This document shows, one piece after another, positions 9,161 to 17,622 of a DNA stretch of 64,000 nucleotides. The position numbers were made by a program, and so were the translations under genes. A model generated the notes under the pieces. The model was not told the origin of the DNA. It was given only the letters and a program-made list of their open reading frames with translations, and searched no databases. The stretch comes from Hydrogenophaga sp. GTDB lineage: Bacteria; Pseudomonadota; Gammaproteobacteria; Burkholderiales; Burkholderiaceae_C. Location: assembly GCF_011390835.1 (NCBI RefSeq), contig NZ_JAABRQ010000010.1, positions 53,703 to 117,702 of the forward strand. Reading direction: 5' to 3'. The stretch's first letter is position 1, and every line of letters starts with the position of its first letter.

Positions 9161-9278
9161 TCTCAAGGAGCGCTGCAGCGCCGGCCGGACCCAGCGGGTT
9201 CACCTTGCCGGTGTCAGGCTTGAGTGGTCGGGAAGCCTGCCTTCCTCGCCGGCTGGTCCGGTCCCAACCGCGCTCACC
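9161..9278 (+). promoter_or_regulatory. S-adenosylhomocysteine (SAH)-type riboswitch upstream of metH
   Basis: The stretch AAGGAGCGCTGC followed by GTCAGGCTTGAG and then CAACCGCGCTCACC matches the SAH riboswitch core as I know it. Stem P1 pairs CTCAAG (9162-9167) with CTTGAG (9219-9224). The pseudoknot pairs GAGCGC (9169-9174) with GCGCTC (9270-9275). SAH riboswitches turn on genes of the methyl cycle (metH, ahcY) when SAH accumulates, and the metH start follows about 30 bases later. The pairing was worked out by eye. Confidence 0.85.
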
Positions 9279-9305
9279 AGCCCTGTGTCCGTCCTGGTGA
9301 GCCCC

Positions 9306-12065
9306 ATGCCCGAAGCCGTTTCCAAAGCCCCGTCGTCCTCTGCTGTCACCGCCGCGCTCGTGCCGCCCATGCTGCTGTCGGGTCTGGAGCCGGTGCGCAT
9401 CGGTGAGGGCAGTCTGTTCGTCAACGTAGGCGAGCGCACCAACGTCACGGGCTCCAAGGCCTTCGCCCGCATGATCCTGAACGGCGAATACGAGCAGGCG
9501 CTGGCCGTGGCGCGCCAGCAGGTGGACAACGGCGCGCAAATCATTGACATCAACATGGACGAGGCCATGCTGGACAGCCAGGCCGCCATGGTGCGTTTCC
9601 TGAACCTGATCGCGGGCGAGCCTGACATTGCTCGCGTCCCGGTCATGGTGGACAGCTCCAAGTGGACGGTGATCGAGGCCGGGCTGCGCTGCATCCAGGG
9701 CAAGGGCATCGTCAACTCGATCAGCATGAAAGAGGGCGTGGACGAGTTCAAGCGCCAGGCGCGGCTGGTCAAGCGCTACGGCGCTGCCGCCGTGGTGATG
9801 GCGTTTGACGAACAAGGCCAGGCCGACACCTACGAGCGCAAGGTCGAGATTTGCGAGCGCGCCTACCGCGTGCTGGTGGACGAGGTGAGTTTTCCGCCGG
9901 AGGACATCATCTTCGACCCCAACATCTTTGCCATCGCCACCGGCATCGAAGAGCACAACAACTACGCGGTCGACTTCATCAACGCCACGCGCTGGATCAA
10001 GGCCAATCTGCCCGGCGCCAAGGTGAGCGGTGGCGTGAGCAATGTGAGTTTCAGCTTCCGCGGCAACGACCCGGTGCGCGAAGCGATCCACACTGTGTTC
10101 CTGTACCACGCGATTCAAGCGGGCATGGACATGGGCATCGTCAACGCCGGTATGGTCGGCGTCTACGACGAGCTGGAGCCCGAGCTGCGCGAGCGGGTGG
10201 AAGACGTGGTGCTGAATCGCCGCCCCGATGCCGGCGAGCGGCTGGTGGACGTGGCGGAAAACGCCAAAGGCATGGCGAAGGACGACAGCAAGAAAAACGA
10301 ATGGCGCAAGCTGCCGATTCGCGAGCGCCTCAAGCACGCGCTGGTGCGCGGCATGAATGAGCACATCACCGAAGACACCGAGGAGATGTGGCGCGAGATC
10401 GAGGCCGATGGCGGACGCCCGCTCAACGTGATCGAAGGCCCGCTGATGGACGGCATGAACGTGGTCGGCGACCTGTTCGGCCAGGGCAAGATGTTTTTGC
10501 CGCAGGTGGTCAAGAGTGCGCGCGTGATGAAGCAGGCCGTGGCCCATCTGCTTCCCTACATTGAGGCCGAGAAGCTGGCTCAGGCCGCCGCCGGCGAGGA
10601 CGTGAAAGCCAAGGGCAAGATCGTGATCGCCACCGTGAAGGGCGATGTGCACGACATCGGCAAGAACATCGTGACCGTGGTCTTGCAGTGCAACAACTTC
10701 GAGGTGGTGAACATGGGCGTGATGGTGCCGGCTCATGAAATCCTGGCCAAGGCGAAGGAAGCCGGCGCCGACATCGTGGGCCTGTCGGGTCTGATCACGC
10801 CAAGCCTGGAAGAGATGCAGTACGTGGCCAGCGAGATGCAGAAAGACCCGCATTTCCGCGACCAGGCGATTCCGCTGCTGATCGGCGGCGCCACCACCAG
10901 CCGCGTGCATACCGCGGTGAAGATCGCGCCGCACTACAGCGGGCCGGTGGTGTACGTGCCCGATGCCTCGCGCAGCGTGAGCGTGGCGCAGAGCCTGCTG
11001 GGTGACAGCCGTGTGCAGACCATTGCCGATCTGAACGCCGACTACGACAAGGTGCGCACGCAGCACGCGAACAAAAAGGCCGTGACGCTGTGGCCGCTCG
11101 ACAAGGCGCGCGGCAACAAGGCGCCGATCGACTGGAGCGGCTTCAAGCCGGTGAAGCCGAAGTTCATCGGCAAGCGCCAGTTCAAGAACTTCGATCTGGC
11201 CGAGATCGCGAAATACATCGACTGGGGTCCGTTTTTCCAGACCTGGGATCTGGCCGGCCCCTACCCGGCCATTCTGGAAGACGAGGTGGTGGGCGAGCAG
11301 GCGAAGAAGGTGTTTGCCGACGCGCAGACGATGCTGAAGAAAATCATCGAAGGCCGTTGGCTGAGGGCGAGCGGCGTGATCGGTCTCTACCCGGCCAACG
11401 CGGTGAACGATGATGACATCTCGCTTTACACCGATGAGAGCCGCAGCCAGATCGCGCTGACCTGGTGCGGTCTGCGTCAACAGACCGAAAAGCAGGAAAT
11501 CGACGGCGTGATGCGCCCCAGCCGCTGTCTGGCCGACTTTGTCGCGCCCCAAGGTGTGGCGCCAGACTATGTGGGCCTGTTTGCGGTCACCGCTGGTCTG
11601 GGCATCGAGAAAAAGGAACAGCAGTTTCTCGACGCGCACGATGACTACAACGCCATCCTGTTCAAGGCCCTGGCCGACCGGCTGGCCGAAGCGTTTGCCG
11701 AGTGCCTGCACCACCGCGTGCGCATCGACCTCTGGGGCTACGCGGCCGATGAAGACTTGAGCGTTGAAGACCTCATCAAGGAAAAATACCAGGGCATTCG
11801 CCCGGCACCGGGCTATCCGGCCTGTCCGGACCACTCGGTCAAACGCGCCATGTTTGCGTTGCTGGGCTGCGAAGACATCGGCATGGGCCTGACCGAAAGC
11901 CTGGCGATGACGCCGGCCGCCAGCGTGAGCGGCTTCTACCTGAGCCACCCTCAAAGCAGTTACTTCAACGTCGGCAAGTTGGGCGAAGATCAGGTGGCCG
12001 ACCTGGCCCAGCGCAGCGCGGTAGAGGCGAGCGAGCTGCGGCGCTGGCTCGCGCCCAGCCTGTAG
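9306..12065 (+). CDS. metH: Methionine synthase MetH, pterin/B12/activation half (lacks homocysteine domain)
   Basis: This cobalamin-dependent enzyme transfers methyl from methyltetrahydrofolate to homocysteine. The 919 residues begin directly at the pterin-binding domain ([13 protein letters not shown] near the N-terminus). Then come the B12 cap and B12 domain, with the cobalt-ligand motif GDVHDIGKN and [13 protein letters not shown], and the AdoMet activation domain with [13 protein letters not shown]. The N-terminal homocysteine/zinc domain (about 330 residues in E. coli MetH) is missing. Split MetH is usual in Comamonadaceae, but the partner normally sits just upstream and is not in this window. 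I chose ATG 9306 (GGTGAG upstream) over GTG 9285. A SAH riboswitch precedes it. Confidence 0.93.
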   Translation: MPEAVSKAPSSSAVTAALVPPMLLSGLEPVRIGEGSLFVNVGERTNVTGSKAFARMILNGEYEQALAVARQQVDNGAQIIDINMDEAMLDSQAAMVRFLNLIAGEPDIARVPVMVDSSKWTVIEAGLRCIQGKGIVNSISMKEGVDEFKRQARLVKRYGAAAVVMAFDEQGQADTYERKVEICERAYRVLVDEVSFPPEDIIFDPNIFAIATGIEEHNNYAVDFINATRWIKANLPGAKVSGGVSNVSFSFRGNDPVREAIHTVFLYHAIQAGMDMGIVNAGMVGVYDELEPELRERVEDVVLNRRPDAGERLVDVAENAKGMAKDDSKKNEWRKLPIRERLKHALVRGMNEHITEDTEEMWREIEADGGRPLNVIEGPLMDGMNVVGDLFGQGKMFLPQVVKSARVMKQAVAHLLPYIEAEKLAQAAAGEDVKAKGKIVIATVKGDVHDIGKNIVTVVLQCNNFEVVNMGVMVPAHEILAKAKEAGADIVGLSGLITPSLEEMQYVASEMQKDPHFRDQAIPLLIGGATTSRVHTAVKIAPHYSGPVVYVPDASRSVSVAQSLLGDSRVQTIADLNADYDKVRTQHANKKAVTLWPLDKARGNKAPIDWSGFKPVKPKFIGKRQFKNFDLAEIAKYIDWGPFFQTWDLAGPYPAILEDEVVGEQAKKVFADAQTMLKKIIEGRWLRASGVIGLYPANAVNDDDISLYTDESRSQIALTWCGLRQQTEKQEIDGVMRPSRCLADFVAPQGVAPDYVGLFAVTAGLGIEKKEQQFLDAHDDYNAILFKALADRLAEAFAECLHHRVRIDLWGYAADEDLSVEDLIKEKYQGIRPAPGYPACPDHSVKRAMFALLGCEDIGMGLTESLAMTPAASVSGFYLSHPQSSYFNVGKLGEDQVADLAQRSAVEASELRRWLAPSL

Positions 12066-12129
12066 GCTGCCCCCGCCGAAACCGACCGCCCATCGCGGCG
12101 CCCGGCCCGCTGAACCGCGTTGGCGCTCG

Positions 12130-12146
12130 ACGCCCCGGCGGGGCGT
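12130..12146 (+). terminator. Hairpin after metH, possible weak terminator
   Basis: ACGCCCC pairs with GGGGCGT around a three-base loop. There is no following T-run, so Rho-independent termination is uncertain. It lies between metH and the next same-strand gene. Confidence 0.35.
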
Positions 12147-12184
12147 GATAGAACCCGCGCAAAGCAGCAATGGGCGGATGAATC

Positions 12185-13030
12185 ATGGCGTTGTGTGATG
12201 CGTGCGGAATGGACAACCGGGAGAAGGCGAAGTTTTGCCGGGGTTGCGCGCGAGCGCTGGTGACGCCGGTTGATGCGCCGGCCGCACCGGTGCCAGCGCC
12301 AGGGCCGGTCCAGGTTTGCGCGACCTGCCAGACCGCCAACCCCCTGGCGGCGACGGTGTGCAAATCGTGTCGCACGTCGCTGGTGCCCGACTGGGTTGCT
12401 CCCCCGGTTCCGGTGTCCACTCAGGGTGCGAGCGGCGGCGCAACCAAGGCAGTGGTCCTGATCGGCTTGGTGTTGCTGGTCGGCGCCGCCGGCTGGTGGG
12501 GTCTGCGCGATGCTGGATCGTCCGCCTCGGCGTCCGTTGAGCCCACGGGCGTCGTGGCCAGTCAGTCGGCTTCCTTGCCCAGTCTGACGCCCACCGCCGC
12601 CATCACCCAGACCGAGTCGACCACGGCGACCCAGCCCTCGGTCACCGAGCGCGAGCAGCGCGCTCGCGAGGAGCGTCGACGAGCTGCGGTGGAGAAAAGG
12701 CGCCAGCAGGCGGAGCGGGAGCAAGCCGCTGCCGACCAGCGCGAGCGCCTGGCGCTGGCCCAGACGCAACAGCGCGCCGAACGGGCCGCGCAACAGAAAG
12801 CTGCTCAGGAAGCCGCAGCCCGGGCCCAGCCGGCCCAGGCCAGCACAGCGCCAGCCGTACCGCCACCATTGGTGAAAACCGTGGAGCAGACCTGCGCCAG
12901 CAGCGGCAACTTTTTCGCGCGCGAGGTCTGCCGTTTCCAGAGCTGCGGCGAAGCGGCGTTCTTCAACGACCCGGTGTGCATTCGGTTCCGGCAGGTCGAG
13001 GCGGCCAACCGCCGCCAGCCGACGAACTGA
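12185..13030 (+). CDS. Double zinc-ribbon membrane protein with coiled coil (function unknown)
   Basis: The 281 residues show two N-terminal zinc ribbons: CDACG with CRGCA (C4, C7, C18, C21) and CATCQ with CKSCR. A single transmembrane segment follows (AVVLIGLVLLVGAAGWWGL, about 95-113), then an S/T-rich stretch and a long charged coiled coil rich in R, E, A and Q (about 155-220). A C-terminal cluster of five cysteines (QTCASSGNFF, EVCRFQSCGE, DPVCIRF) could be an oxidised periplasmic cap. The topology would put ribbons in the cytoplasm and coiled coil outside. No family name beyond zinc-ribbon domain protein comes to mind. It is not evidently linked to metH. Confidence 0.8.
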   Translation: MALCDACGMDNREKAKFCRGCARALVTPVDAPAAPVPAPGPVQVCATCQTANPLAATVCKSCRTSLVPDWVAPPVPVSTQGASGGATKAVVLIGLVLLVGAAGWWGLRDAGSSASASVEPTGVVASQSASLPSLTPTAAITQTESTTATQPSVTEREQRAREERRRAAVEKRRQQAEREQAAADQRERLALAQTQQRAERAAQQKAAQEAAARAQPAQASTAPAVPPPLVKTVEQTCASSGNFFAREVCRFQSCGEAAFFNDPVCIRFRQVEAANRRQPTN

Positions 13031-13036
13031 GGGGCC

Positions 13037-13948
13037 TCATGCCAACCCTGCGATAACCGCGGTGATGGTGGCGATGTCCCCCGCAGCCAGCGTCACCACC
13101 TCATCTCCCGCATTCGCGGTCTCCACACACACAAAGCGCCTGTGGTCGCCGGGAGCGAGGTCGCTCAGGCGGGCTGCCACGTTGTCGCCAGGGTTCCAGA
13201 CCACGGCGGTGCGGCTGCCCTCCGCGCGGATGTGGATGCGCCGCTGCAGGCGGCCGTCAACCAGGTTCAGCTCGGGCGGTACCGCTTGGTAGACGCGATC
13301 CACCTCGTCTTCAAAGCTCACGTCGCCCACCTGCTCGCGCTCAACGCCATGGGCGCTGGCGGCGTTGTCGAGGTAGCGTGTGCCGCCCAGCCCCAGCAAC
13401 TGGGTGTGTGCGATGTCACCCACCGCCAAGTAGCTGTGCAGCGCTTGTGTGATCGCAAAGGCTGTGTCGCCGGAGTTGTGTGTGCTCAGCCCCAGCCGCA
13501 ACTGCTGGCCAACGGTCACACACAAAGTCAGGCAAAAGGCGTGAGGCCACAGGGCCCTTGTGTCGGGTGTGTCGCGCAAGACCAGCTCCACGCGGATGCC
13601 GCCATCGGCAAACTGCTCGGTGCGGGTGAGTTGCCAGGCCGTGATGCGCGCAAACCCGTGGTTGGGCCGGTCCAGGCGCGCGGGATCGGGTCCGAACCAG
13701 GGCCAGCAAATCGGTACGCCGCCGCGAATCGCCTTGCCGGGCTGGTACACGGCGCGATCGCTGAGGAACAGCAGATCGGCTTTGGCGCCGTGAGGCCAGA
13801 AACTCAGCACCTGTGCCCCGTGCAGTGCCACACGAGCGCTGGCGTTGGCGCTGTGAATCTCGATCACGGGCCCGCCGCTGGCGCCAGCCACGACACGCAG
13901 CGCCTTGCCCAGTCCGTGTGTTGCGTTCAGGTCTTCAAGGCTCGCCAT
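13037..13948 (-). CDS. D-hexose-6-phosphate mutarotase (aldose 1-epimerase-like)
   Basis: The protein of 303 residues fits the galactose mutarotase fold of the YeaD group, which interconverts alpha and beta glucose-6-phosphate. Diagnostic stretches are VALHGAQVLSFWPHGAKADLLF cut into strands, RGGVPICWPWFGP, HGFARITAW (the active-site His) and QALHSYLAVGDI (second His), with FVCVETANAGDEV near the end. The ATG at 13948 was preferred to the longer frame from 13993, because it has GAGTGA upstream and avoids overlap with the transporter. It follows the transporter gene by only 8 bases on the same strand. Confidence 0.88.
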   Translation of the reverse strand: MASLEDLNATHGLGKALRVVAGASGGPVIEIHSANASARVALHGAQVLSFWPHGAKADLLFLSDRAVYQPGKAIRGGVPICWPWFGPDPARLDRPNHGFARITAWQLTRTEQFADGGIRVELVLRDTPDTRALWPHAFCLTLCVTVGQQLRLGLSTHNSGDTAFAITQALHSYLAVGDIAHTQLLGLGGTRYLDNAASAHGVEREQVGDVSFEDEVDRVYQAVPPELNLVDGRLQRRIHIRAEGSRTAVVWNPGDNVAARLSDLAPGDHRRFVCVETANAGDEVVTLAAGDIATITAVIAGLA

Positions 13949-13956
13949 CGGGTCAC

Positions 13957-14934
13957 TCAGGCGCCCACCACCCAGGCCATCACGGCCAGCCATAAGGGTG
14001 CGGTCAGCACAAACGTCAGCGTCGACACCGTGATGGCCGACGTGGTCTCAGCCTCCAGCACCTTGTAGCGCTGCGCGAAGAGCAGCGGGTTGCTGCCCGA
14101 GGGCAGGGCAGCGGCCATCACCACCACAGTGAGCGGCAAAGCCTCCAGCCCAAACACCCAATGCCCTACCACCAGCACCACCGCCGGCATCACCAGCAAC
14201 TTGACCACCACCAGCGCCGCCATGCCGCGCCCCGTGAACACGAAGCCGTACTGGTTGAGCGAGACTCCGATCAGCACAAGGCACAGCGGCACCACCGCCT
14301 GCCCCAGCTGAATCAGCAGTTCGTCGATGAGCGAGGGCACGCCTATGCCGCTGGCGTTCACCAGCAGACCCATGATGATGGGCAGTACCACCGGGTGGAT
14401 CACCGTGGCGCGTGCGGTGTCGCGCAGCAGCCGACCCAGGTGGCCGTCGGCCAGCCCCTGGCGCGCGCGGTCCCGCGCCAGGGCCAGCTCCACCTGCGCC
14501 GTCATGAGCGTGAGCAGGGTGAGCGCGTGCAGGCTCACGATGGTGAGGTGGATGGCCAGCCCCGCCTCGCCCAGCACGGAGGCGGCCAGCGGAATGCCCA
14601 GCTGCACCGAGTTGCCGAAACACGCGGTCATGGCGCGAACCCCCGGCGCCGCAGGCGAGGCATGGGCCACGCGGCGCTGGTTCCACACCACCACCGCCAG
14701 CATCAGGGCCCAGGCCGGCAGGAAAAACACCGCCAGCGCACTCCAGGGCATGGCCGAAAAGTCCATGCGCGACGAGGTGCGAAACAGCAGCGCGGGCACA
14801 AACAGGTAGAACGCCGCGTTGCTCAGTGTGCGCGCCACGTCGCCCGGCCCCAGCCAGCGCAGCCGCGCCGCGCCCCAGCCCAGCGCCACGATCAGGCCCA
14901 TGGCCAACAGTTTGAGCAGGACGGAGGTGGCCAT
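13957..14934 (-). CDS. AEC-family permease (auxin efflux carrier/malonate transporter type)
   Basis: This integral inner-membrane protein of 325 residues has about ten hydrophobic segments in two five-helix halves. The signature CFGNSVQLGIPLAASVLGE marks the first crossover helix and AALPSGSNPLLFAQRYK the second, as expected in the AEC family. Members export or import carboxylates and other small organic ions; the substrate here is not readable. The ATG at 14934 (MATSVLLKLLAMGLIVALGW) opens straight into helix one, so the upstream 28 codons are discarded. It is probably co-transcribed with the mutarotase gene. Confidence 0.87.
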   Translation of the reverse strand: MATSVLLKLLAMGLIVALGWGAARLRWLGPGDVARTLSNAAFYLFVPALLFRTSSRMDFSAMPWSALAVFFLPAWALMLAVVVWNQRRVAHASPAAPGVRAMTACFGNSVQLGIPLAASVLGEAGLAIHLTIVSLHALTLLTLMTAQVELALARDRARQGLADGHLGRLLRDTARATVIHPVVLPIIMGLLVNASGIGVPSLIDELLIQLGQAVVPLCLVLIGVSLNQYGFVFTGRGMAALVVVKLLVMPAVVLVVGHWVFGLEALPLTVVVMAAALPSGSNPLLFAQRYKVLEAETTSAITVSTLTFVLTAPLWLAVMAWVVGA

Positions 14935-15087
14935 GCCGGGGATTGTGGCAGGGCGGTGAGCGGTGGCTGATGGGAAAACTGTTGGGCGGCGTTGACTGCG
15001 GGCTGGAGCCTCCCTCACGAATCCATCAGAACCTGACGGCGATCACCGGAAGACCCGCCCAAACCAGCCCGCCCGATGGGTCGCCCC

Positions 15088-15480
15088 TCAGACCTTCTCG
15101 AAGCGCGCCTGCAGGTAAGCCATGATGGCTGCAGAGTCATAGAGCCATTGGCTTTGCCCCTGACCGTCGCTGATCTTCAGGCAGGGTACCTTGACGGCGC
15201 CACCCCCTTGCAGCAACGCCGTACGGTGGGCGGTGTCGTGCTGAGCATCGCGGCGCTCTATGGGCAGCGAGAGGCGGCGCATTTCCTGGCGCACCTTGAT
15301 GCAAAACGGGCAGGTCTGGAACTGGTACAGCGCCAGGTTCTGGCACTGCAGGTTCACCACCGTTTGTTGGTTGGGTTCGCGCTCCATGCCCTTGGGCCGG
15401 GTCACCCGCTCCTTGAACAGCATGACCGGGCCCAGCACGGTGCGAAGGGTTCGGAAGAAGGCGCGAATAACAGATTTCAT
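15088..15480 (-). CDS. Glutaredoxin/GST-N-type thioredoxin-fold protein
   Basis: The 130-residue protein starts with a hydrophobic, basic N-terminal segment (MKSVIRAFFRTLRTVLGPV) that may anchor it to the membrane. A glutaredoxin-like domain follows from about residue 48 with the dithiol motif CPFC (C57, C60) in ALYQFQTCPFCIKVRQEM. The cis-proline motif VPCLK and YDSAAIMAYL complete the fold. It probably reduces disulfides or glutathione adducts. A GTG nine bases further upstream is an alternative start. It lies 12 bases downstream of the DUF1993 gene and is likely co-transcribed with it. Confidence 0.85.
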   Translation of the reverse strand: MKSVIRAFFRTLRTVLGPVMLFKERVTRPKGMEREPNQQTVVNLQCQNLALYQFQTCPFCIKVRQEMRRLSLPIERRDAQHDTAHRTALLQGGGAVKVPCLKISDGQGQSQWLYDSAAIMAYLQARFEKV

Positions 15481-15492
15481 GGAATCCACCGT

Positions 15493-16017
15493 TCAGGCCG
15501 CAGGCGCTTGCCTACCCAGGAGGAAATCGACCTTGCCCAGGTCCACGCCAGCCTGGCGCAGCAGCGCATAGGCGGTGGTGGCATGAAAGTACACATTGGG
15601 AATAGCCCAATGGCTCAGGTAGGCATCGGCCTTTATGGTGCGGGTGGCGTCCTTGCCCACCGGGAAGGTCACATCTTGCGCCTCGCGCCCGTCGAAGGCG
15701 TCCGCAGGCAGCGCGGCGAGCCAGGCCAGCGTCTTGGCGATGCGCTCTTGCAACTGGGCCAGCGTGGTTTCATCATCGGCAAATTTGGGCGCCTCCAGGC
15801 CGCTCACCCGCGCCGAACCATTCTTCGCGGCATCGCAGGCGATACGCACCTGCGCGGCAAGGGGCAACATGTCGGGCGCCAGGCGCAAGCCCGCCAAGAC
15901 CTCCGGGCTGAACTTGCGCGCCACCGCGTTGGCTTCGGCCTTATTCAGGCAGTGTGCCAAGTTGGCAAGCGCAGTTTTGAAAATGGGCAAGGTCGAGTGG
16001 GTCAGGGTGGGGTACAC
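15493..16017 (-). CDS. DUF1993 family protein
   Basis: This soluble, mostly helical protein of 174 residues is recognised as DUF1993 by its pattern. It opens with a TLPIFKTALANLAHCLNKAE helix and contains the PDMLPLAAQVRIACDAAKN core. It ends with HWAIPNVYFHATTAYALLRQ and a short tail containing VDLGKVDFLLG. The family is distantly related to DinB-like four-helix proteins, and no biochemical role is established. It heads a two-gene unit with the glutaredoxin-like protein. Confidence 0.85.
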   Translation of the reverse strand: MYPTLTHSTLPIFKTALANLAHCLNKAEANAVARKFSPEVLAGLRLAPDMLPLAAQVRIACDAAKNGSARVSGLEAPKFADDETTLAQLQERIAKTLAWLAALPADAFDGREAQDVTFPVGKDATRTIKADAYLSHWAIPNVYFHATTAYALLRQAGVDLGKVDFLLGRQAPAA

Positions 16018-16136
16018 GGGTTAACGCTGGAGGGGGAAAATAATAACGATGGCGGAGTCTGGCACAAAGCCGTCTCCGTCGCGTGGTGCCGGCCATCAAC
16101 CGGCGCGGTCTCGCGTCTGCTGGCGGTAGCCGAGGC

Positions 16137-16532
16137 CTATTTAAGCCAGCGCGAGACGATTTTGTCGTGTACACCGCTGGCTTTGGCCAGGTGAATCCAT
16201 TGATCGATCCATGCATTGAAGATCCCATCGCTCCGGGGCCGCAGTACCTTGCCGATCTGGCGCCCGTACCGGTCCACTTTCTCCGTATCAACCTGGACAG
16301 TCTTGCCAAAGACTAGGTCCGACAGCAGTTCCTTTGAGCGCTGGCCGAAAGGCTGTTTTCTCTCCGGTGCGTCGATGCCAACCAATCGGATTTTGTGCTG
16401 AAGCTTGCTCTCATCGAGCACGGTGATGGTGTCGCCATCAGCCACGGCGACGACCTTGCCGACGAGGACGCCTGCCCATGCTGGCGACAGAGCCACAAGG
16501 AGCAAAAATGCATTGATCAGGCGAGTCTTCAT
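16137..16532 (-). CDS. Secreted staphylococcal-nuclease-like protein with an altered C-terminus
   Basis: The 131 residues start with a Sec signal peptide (MKTRLINAFLLLVALSPAWA, cleavage near 20). The SNase OB-fold follows, with active-site residues D34 region (ADGDTITVL), R49, D54 and E57 (IRLVGIDAPE) and R91 (DRYGR), all present. The usual family ending, a Trp/Tyr-rich helix of the GxAWxYxxY kind, is absent in this frame. It reads FNAWIDQWIHLAKASGVHDK instead, while an adjacent frame gives GFTW at the equivalent place, suggesting a small frameshift. A longer frame to 16751 is rejected because the signal peptide begins at 16532. Activity is plausible but not assured. Confidence 0.75.
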   Translation of the reverse strand: MKTRLINAFLLLVALSPAWAGVLVGKVVAVADGDTITVLDESKLQHKIRLVGIDAPERKQPFGQRSKELLSDLVFGKTVQVDTEKVDRYGRQIGKVLRPRSDGIFNAWIDQWIHLAKASGVHDKIVSRWLK

Positions 16533-16692
16533 CGAGATGACCTTAAAAATGAGAAATCCAGCGGACGGCCGGGAAAACTGAACCACAGGGACCCGGTGGC
16601 AGGAGGGGCGACCGTAGAAAGACGCCAAGCCTCGGGTCCCCCGGAGATCTAAAGCCGACCGCATTTTTCGAATCGAGTCGAAAAATTGTGCG

Positions 16693-16707
16693 TGCACAAC
16701 TTGTGCG
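16693..16707 (+). promoter_or_regulatory. NtrC-type dyad, distal
   Basis: TGCACAACTTGTGCG has the GCAC-N5-GTGC dyad of nitrogen regulator I (NtrC) sites, with one base less spacing than the classical site. It lies about 465 bases upstream of the glnK sigma-54 promoter, within range of an enhancer but far. Confidence 0.35.
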
Positions 16708-16786
16708 ACGCAAAACGGTGCCGCGCAGCGAAAAAATCGCCTGTAAGTCATTGATTTTATTGATCGCGTTGTGTGCGATTAATTTC

Positions 16787-16909
16787 TCAGGACACGGTCA
16801 GGCCCACCAGTGTGAAGCTGGGCAGGCCGTTGGCCAAGTGGACTCCCACCTGCACCGGGCGCGCGTCCAGTCCGATCAGGGCGCGGCTGTGCACCAGCGA
16901 CAGACTCAT
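16787..16909 (-). pseudogene. comM: 5' stump of comM (YifB-type Mg-chelatase-like AAA+ ATPase)
   Basis: From ATG 16909 on the minus strand a 40-codon frame reads MSLSLVHSRALIGLDARPVQ, then VGVHLANGLPSFTLVGL, and stops two codons later. This is the conserved N-terminus of ComM/YifB, a roughly 500-residue ATPase that helps branch migration during natural transformation. After LVGL the homology ends abruptly, and AT-richer unrelated sequence runs to the nuclease gene. The rest of the gene (Walker motifs, C-terminal domain) is missing. In related genomes comM commonly stands divergent from glnK, so position fits. The gene was lost by a deletion or replacement with the junction near 16797. Confidence 0.8.
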
Positions 16910-16976
16910 GGTGTGAAAAATCCCTTTTTCGGTGCATAACGCAACGGGCGACCCCGGACGAGATCAACGCGGTGCA

Positions 16977-16993
16977 TGCACAAACTTGGTGCG
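16977..16993 (+). promoter_or_regulatory. NtrC-type enhancer site upstream of glnK
   Basis: TGCACAAACTTGGTGCG fits the NtrC consensus GCAC-N5-TGGTGC. It is centred about 185 bases upstream of the sigma-54 promoter at 17158, a normal enhancer distance. Confidence 0.6.
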
Positions 16994-17157
16994 CACGGCT
17001 TTGGTGTGACAGCAGGACGCGCGCAACAGCAAGTAAATCATGGCGCAGGCGGCGCCAAGATCCGCCACCCATGCGGGGGAGGTAAGGGCCTAGCGCCGCA
17101 CTGGTGCTGCTTTGCAGCCATATGCCCGCCTGCTGCGAGCAGCACATTCGAGTCGCC

Positions 17158-17174
17158 TGGCACGGACCGTGCTT
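17158..17174 (+). promoter_or_regulatory. Sigma-54 promoter for glnK-amtB
   Basis: TGGCACGGACCGTGCTT has the invariant GG and GC of -24/-12 promoters separated by exactly ten bases, and all of TGGCAC. Only one base of the TTGC half differs. It sits 80 bases before the glnK start, and PII-ammonium transporter operons are classic NtrC/sigma-54 targets. Confidence 0.75.
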
Positions 17175-17239
17175 AGGTCTGTGAGCGTTTGTATCCACCC
17201 TTGCGCCGGGCCTTTGGCTCAGCGCCTTTTGCGATCTAG

Positions 17240-17593
<354 letters not shown>

Positions 17594-17622
17594 TCAACGC
17601 CCGCACAAGAAAGAGCACGGAC

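Noticed and set aside
9147..12170. 1007-codon minus-strand ORF across metH
   Set aside because: Antisense shadow of GC-rich coding DNA: His/Arg/Gly/Ala-rich, no motifs, fully overlapped by the clear MetH frame.
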